From the NCBI GenBank assembly GCA_029937135.1, contig JAPYQX010000121.1, forward strand, positions 1 to 8,126: a DNA stretch of 8,126 bases, written 5' to 3'. This DNA is from Nitrospinota bacterium. GTDB lineage: Bacteria; UBA8248. The first letter of the stretch is position 1. Every line of letters starts with the position of its first letter. Shown here piece after piece: positions 6,042 through 8,126 of the stretch. The position numbers were made by a program, and so were the translations under genes. The notes below the pieces were generated by a model, which ran no database searches, was not told where the DNA came from, and saw only the letters and a program-made list of their open reading frames with translations.

Positions 6042-6172
6042 GAAAACGTGAAGCTGTTTTTTCGGACCTCCCCGTGCTTGTAGGGGCGAAAGTCGAGGGT
6101 CTTGGAGTGACTTTTCGCGGGGAGGAGCAGCACGAGAGTCAGGATGGCGGTAAATACGATAGCCCGTTTCAT
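6035..6172 (-). CDS. 45-codon ORF encoding a signal peptide; likely N-terminus of the acidic protein
   Basis: The frame starts with MKRAIVFTAILTLVLLLP, a clear Sec signal peptide: positive n-region, about 13-residue hydrophobic core, and a plausible signal peptidase I site after SHS (residue 23). There is no lipobox Cys. Only about 22 residues follow (KTLDFRPYKHGEVRK...) before a TGA that overlaps the ATG of the 490-residue gene by one base. Codons 37-39 are CGA AAA AAC, containing a -1 slippery heptamer, and the -1 frame is open into the downstream gene. It starts 13 nt after the DUF362 stop and has no strong ribosome binding site, so it may be translated by coupling. By itself the product would be a tiny secreted peptide; a fused 536-residue product seems more natural. 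Moderately confident that this is expressed. Confidence 0.55.
   Translation of the reverse strand: MKRAIVFTAILTLVLLLPAKSHSKTLDFRPYKHGEVRKNSFTFSA
6056..6062 (-). promoter_or_regulatory. Candidate -1 ribosomal frameshift site, A AAA AAC
   Basis: The heptamer AAAAAAC sits in zero frame as CGA AAA AAC, exactly the X XXY YYZ phasing needed for -1 slippage. After slipping, the next codons are CAG CTT CAC GTT TTC TGC CTG ATG, leading directly into the acidic protein. A AAA AAC is a known retroviral slip site. Bacteria more often use A AAA AAG, so efficiency here is uncertain. A run of seven A instead of six would give the same fusion without any frameshift. Confidence 0.42.
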
Positions 6173-6185
6173 GGCAGGAGGTTCT

Positions 6186-7154
6186 TCAGGAGGCGGGGCT
6201 TACGGGTTCTTTCACCCGGACGAGCCACTGCTGTTTGAGAGTGCTTTTGACGACGCGGGGCAGGCTGAACCCCACCGGAATCATTTTCGGTTCGCGGAGA
6301 GGTGGGGTGAGGCGGGCCTCTTTAAGGGAAAGGCCGGCGATTTCGATTTTGGACAGGTCCGTCTGGCCCCAGCCGATCACCTCCGCTGCCGCGAGAGTCC
6401 TCAAGCGGCCGGGTTCGAGCCCCGCCGCCTCGCAGGCCACGCGGTCGAGTGCTACAGGGTCGGCGCTGGCCATCAAAAGACCCATCTTTTGGGGTTGGCC
6501 CGCTCCCGGTCCCTGGCCCTCCATTGCCAGCACGGCATCGAGGACCGAGAGGCGGGGGCCGATGAGCCGTGCGGTCTCGGCGATCATGAGTGGAAAATAC
6601 TCCTGGTAGTTTCCCGCCTTGAAGTGCCACCATGCCTTTCGCTTTCCCGCCACGCAGCCGAAGAGGTTTTTTACCGCGCCAGTCATGTACATCTGGCAAT
6701 GGGTTTTGAGCTTGGGAAGGTTGACAATCGCATCGGCACGGGCCACCTCGCGGGCGATATAGAAATGGCGGTAGACGGCGCCCTCCGTATTCCGGACCTT
6801 GACGGCGCGGGTGAAGGGGGTGGGAGCCGCGTTTTCCCCGGCGCACACGGCGGCGAGCCCTGAGGCGCTCATGGCGCTCTCGAAGCTTCCCCAGGCGGGG
6901 CTATCGCCGACCGAGATCGAGGCCGGCCGCGCCGAGGCGCGAAGGGTGCGGATAACGGCGCGGAGCACTTCGGGATGGGTGGTGACGGCCTTCTCCGGGG
7001 GGGCGCCCTTGAGCAGGTTGGGTTTGAGGAGAATGCGCTTTCCGGGCGGGAGGAGAGACCCGGCGCCGCCCAGCAGATCAAAAAGGCGGGCGACGGACTC
7101 TTCGACGCGGCCGCTGTCGTAGTCCTCGCACCGCACGATGGCGACGCGGCTCAA
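6186..7154 (-). CDS. DUF362 family protein without a C-terminal ferredoxin domain
   Basis: The 322-residue product carries the DUF362 hallmarks in order: an N-terminal SRVAIVRCEDYD strand, KPNLL (44-48), VTTHPEV (57-63), GDSP (83-86), LPKLKTH (146-152), GAVKNLFGC (159-167), then the VLDAVLAMEGQGPGAGQP and DPVALDRVACEAAGL segments. DUF362 proteins are mostly uncharacterised; many carry a 4Fe-4S ferredoxin module after the core. Here the tail (about 280-322) has no cysteine cluster, so this is the core-only form. Only a few scattered Cys are present (9, 104, 153, 167 among them). It starts with TTG and has GGGAGA six bases upstream. It lies 27 nt after the helical protein gene and 13 nt before the signal-peptide ORF, so it is the middle of a minus-strand operon. 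Molecular function is unknown. Confidence 0.94.
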   Translation of the reverse strand: MSRVAIVRCEDYDSGRVEESVARLFDLLGGAGSLLPPGKRILLKPNLLKGAPPEKAVTTHPEVLRAVIRTLRASARPASISVGDSPAWGSFESAMSASGLAAVCAGENAAPTPFTRAVKVRNTEGAVYRHFYIAREVARADAIVNLPKLKTHCQMYMTGAVKNLFGCVAGKRKAWWHFKAGNYQEYFPLMIAETARLIGPRLSVLDAVLAMEGQGPGAGQPQKMGLLMASADPVALDRVACEAAGLEPGRLRTLAAAEVIGWGQTDLSKIEIAGLSLKEARLTPPLREPKMIPVGFSLPRVVKSTLKQQWLVRVKEPVSPAS

Positions 7155-7160
7155 CCCTTG

Positions 7161-7166
7161 TCTCCC
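7161..7166 (-). promoter_or_regulatory. Ribosome binding site fixing the TTG start of the DUF362 gene
   Basis: GGGAGA on the minus strand lies six bases before the TTG at 7154. The nearest upstream ATG (overlapping this site) is out of frame and reaches a stop after five codons, so the TTG is the only sensible start. Confidence 0.55.
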
Positions 7167-7181
7167 ATCGGTTACCTCCGC

Positions 7182-7508
7182 CTATCCTTTTTTAATTGTT
7201 TCGATTTTCTCGTCGCGCTCTTTTTCGAGGGCCTCGCGCGTCTCGATGTGTTTCTTCCGTGCCTCGTCAAGGGGGACCTGGGCCTCGGGCGGCAGTTGGG
7301 CGCGGACCGCCTCCAGCGGGGCGCCGCCGGTGAGTTTCATCATTTCCTGCTGGAAGAGAATTTCGCGCTCGGCGATTTTGCCCTCGTAGATTTTTTTGGT
7401 TTCCTCGATCCGGTCGCGTTGCTCGGGAGAGAGCTTCTTCAGTTCCTCTCGCGCCTTATCGCCGATGGCCGAGGTTTTTTCCATCGCAAGTTCAAGGGCG
7501 CTCTTCAT
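7182..7508 (-). CDS. Small highly charged helical protein, function unknown
   Basis: A 108-residue protein I cannot name. It is almost wholly charged and helix-forming. Residues 1-60 (MKSALELAMEKTSAIGD, then KAREELKKLSPEQRDRIEE and an IYEGKIAERE segment) and residues 80-108 (LDEARKKHIETREALEKERDEK) read as amphipathic or coiled-coil helices, joined by a Pro/Gly loop (LTGGAPLEAVRAQLPPEAQVP). There is no signal peptide, no Cys and no membrane segment, so it should be cytoplasmic. The ATG has GGGAGG eight bases upstream. It is the first gene of the minus-strand operon and sits about 76 nt downstream of a good sigma70-like promoter. A structural or adaptor role for its operon partners is possible but only a guess. 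Confidence 0.78.
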   Translation of the reverse strand: MKSALELAMEKTSAIGDKAREELKKLSPEQRDRIEETKKIYEGKIAEREILFQQEMMKLTGGAPLEAVRAQLPPEAQVPLDEARKKHIETREALEKERDEKIETIKKG

Positions 7509-7570
7509 GGTTTCATCCTCCCCGGGGCGGCGCCTCGGCGTTTTACCTCTATCGCCGCGTGGTGGTTATC

Positions 7571-7588
7571 CCGCTATATACCTTTCCG
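7571..7588. repeat. AT-rich motif CCGCTATATACCTTTCCG, copy 1
   Basis: This matches copy 2 at 7771-7787 with one inserted base and one substitution. It overlaps the predicted transcription start of the minus-strand operon, a position where a bound regulator could block transcription. Regulatory function is inference. Confidence 0.4.
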
Positions 7589-7591
7589 AGG

Positions 7592-7620
7592 ATTCTAGGG
7601 ACGCCCCGCGAGGGGGTCAA
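7592..7620 (-). promoter_or_regulatory. Sigma70-type promoter for the minus-strand operon
   Basis: On the minus strand TTGACC (7620-7615) and TAGAAT (7597-7592) are separated by 17 nt. Each hexamer matches the consensus at five of six positions with ideal spacing. Transcription would start near 7585, giving a leader of about 76 nt before the ATG at 7508. It would drive the helical protein, DUF362, signal-peptide ORF and acidic protein genes. Confidence 0.6.
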
Positions 7621-7770
7621 CGGGGCTGCCAGCCCTGCGGCGCCCTCCCGGGGCGGGTCCTGGCCTTGCCTCCGCGCCGGAATTGGTCGGAAGGGCCCGG
7701 CCCGGCGGATTTTCCTGTATAAAGGGGCGAAACGCCCGGCCGAAACCACTTCAAAAGTCATGCGCCCAAA

Positions 7771-7787
7771 CCGCTATATCCATTCCG
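7771..7787. repeat. AT-rich motif CCGCTATATCCATTCCG, copy 2
   Basis: Near copy of 7571-7588 on the same strand, 200 bp away and about 75 nt upstream of the PLP-enzyme start. Together they could mark sites for a shared regulator of the divergent genes; chance cannot be excluded. Confidence 0.4.
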
Positions 7788-7852
7788 CCGGCGCCCGTTG
7801 GGCCGGAGGGATCGGCAATCCGTTGGCTGAAGGAGCAGCAACCCGGCGGACC

Positions 7853-7856
7853 GGAG
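7853..7856 (+). promoter_or_regulatory. Ribosome binding site of the PLP-enzyme gene
   Basis: GGAG lies six bases before the ATG at 7863 and supports that start for the gene that runs off the window. Confidence 0.5.
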
Positions 7857-7862
7857 TAAATC

Positions 7863-8126
7863 ATGCACGAGCCTGATTATCAGGATGTCGTCGATGCCGC
7901 CGGGCGGATCGCGGCCTATTTGCCCGAAACGCCGTTTCACGAGATACCGCCGCTCTCCGAGAAATTCGGCTGCCGCTATTTTCTCAAGTTCGAGTCCATG
8001 CAGCCCGTCGGGGCCTTCAAGGTGCGCGGCGGGGTGAATTTCGTCTCGCAGCTTTCGGAGGAGGATCGCGCGCGGGGGCTGATCACCGCCTCGACCGGGA
8101 ACCATGGAGCCTCGATCGCCTGGGCC
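7863..8126 (+). CDS. Threonine/serine dehydratase-like PLP-dependent enzyme, 3' end beyond the window
   Basis: The first 88 codons of a fold-type II PLP enzyme are present, beginning MHEPDYQDVVDAAGRIAAYLPETP. Lys53 in PVGAFKVRGG (48-57) is the expected Schiff-base lysine, and STGNHG (77-82) is the phosphate/substrate-carboxylate binding loop seen as SxGNHG in threonine and serine dehydratases. The TP...L..K layout before it also fits. Full-length relatives are about 310-400 residues, so most of the gene is outside. The family deaminates threonine or serine to a 2-keto acid, but serine racemase and hydroxyectoine-pathway dehydratases look similar in this part, so the exact substrate is open. 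It is transcribed away from the minus-strand operon. Confidence 0.92.
   Translation, partial: MHEPDYQDVVDAAGRIAAYLPETPFHEIPPLSEKFGCRYFLKFESMQPVGAFKVRGGVNFVSQLSEEDRARGLITASTGNHGASIAWA

Larger units (their letters stand above)
7509..7862. other. Divergent intergenic region (354 nt)
   Basis: No gene is supported here. It holds the minus-strand promoter at 7592-7620, two near-identical AT-rich 17-18 nt motifs exactly 200 bp apart, a small hairpin GGGCG-AAA-CGCCC (7725-7737) just after TATAAA (7718-7723), and the ribosome binding site of the gene at 7863. A plus-strand promoter for that gene is not clear; TATAAA at 7718 has no good -35 partner. Confidence 0.6.

Noticed and set aside
6975..7598. 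Plus-strand 207-codon frame across the DUF362 and helical-protein genes
   Set aside because: Phe/Leu-rich antisense mirror of Lys/Glu codons, spanning two well-supported genes.
7725..7737. GGGCG-AAA-CGCCC hairpin as a terminator
   Set aside because: No T-tract follows on either strand and there is no gene end nearby to terminate.
7549..7761. Minus-strand 70-codon frame in the divergent gap
   Set aside because: Overlaps the good promoter, Arg/Pro-rich, no ribosome binding site.
7758..8105. Minus-strand 115-codon frame
   Set aside because: Antisense to the PLP enzyme, whose Lys53 and STGNHG motifs are clear.

Overview
The window looks like part of a GC-rich (roughly 60% or more by eye) Gram-negative bacterial chromosome. 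QueC, an acyl-CoA dehydrogenase next to two short-chain dehydrogenases, and a DUF362 protein are a combination common in deltaproteobacteria-like and other environmental lineages. That placement is inference from gene content; no rRNA or tRNA is present to fix it. No insertion sequence, CRISPR array or phage gene was seen.

Layout. (1) Positions 18-353, minus: the N-terminal half of an alpha/beta-hydrolase that stops right after its nucleophile elbow. (2) 509-901 and 868-1575, plus: an unrecognised 130-residue protein whose end overlaps queC (7-cyano-7-deazaguanine synthase). (3) 1740-4541, plus: a compact degradation-type operon with an acyl-CoA dehydrogenase and two tandem, clearly duplicated SDR oxidoreductases. 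(4) 7508-4563, minus: a converging operon with a small helical protein, a DUF362 protein, a 45-codon ORF that begins with a signal peptide, and a 490-residue acidic Glu/Lys/Pro/Ala-rich protein. A good sigma70-type promoter (TTGACC, 17 nt, TAGAAT) lies just upstream of this operon. (5) 7863 to the end, plus: the start of a threonine/serine dehydratase-like PLP enzyme, cut by the window edge.

The strongest unusual signal is at 6056-6062 on the minus strand. The short signal-peptide ORF contains the heptamer A AAA AAC in the correct reading phase for -1 slippage, 19 nt before its stop codon. The -1 frame from that point is open straight into the 490-residue acidic protein. A -1 frameshift, or a one-base homopolymer difference, would give a single exported protein of about 536 residues. 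Programmed frameshifting, phase variation, translational coupling through the TGATG overlap and a sequencing error are all still possible.

A second point of interest is the acyl-CoA dehydrogenase, which carries Asp instead of Glu where the family normally has its catalytic base.
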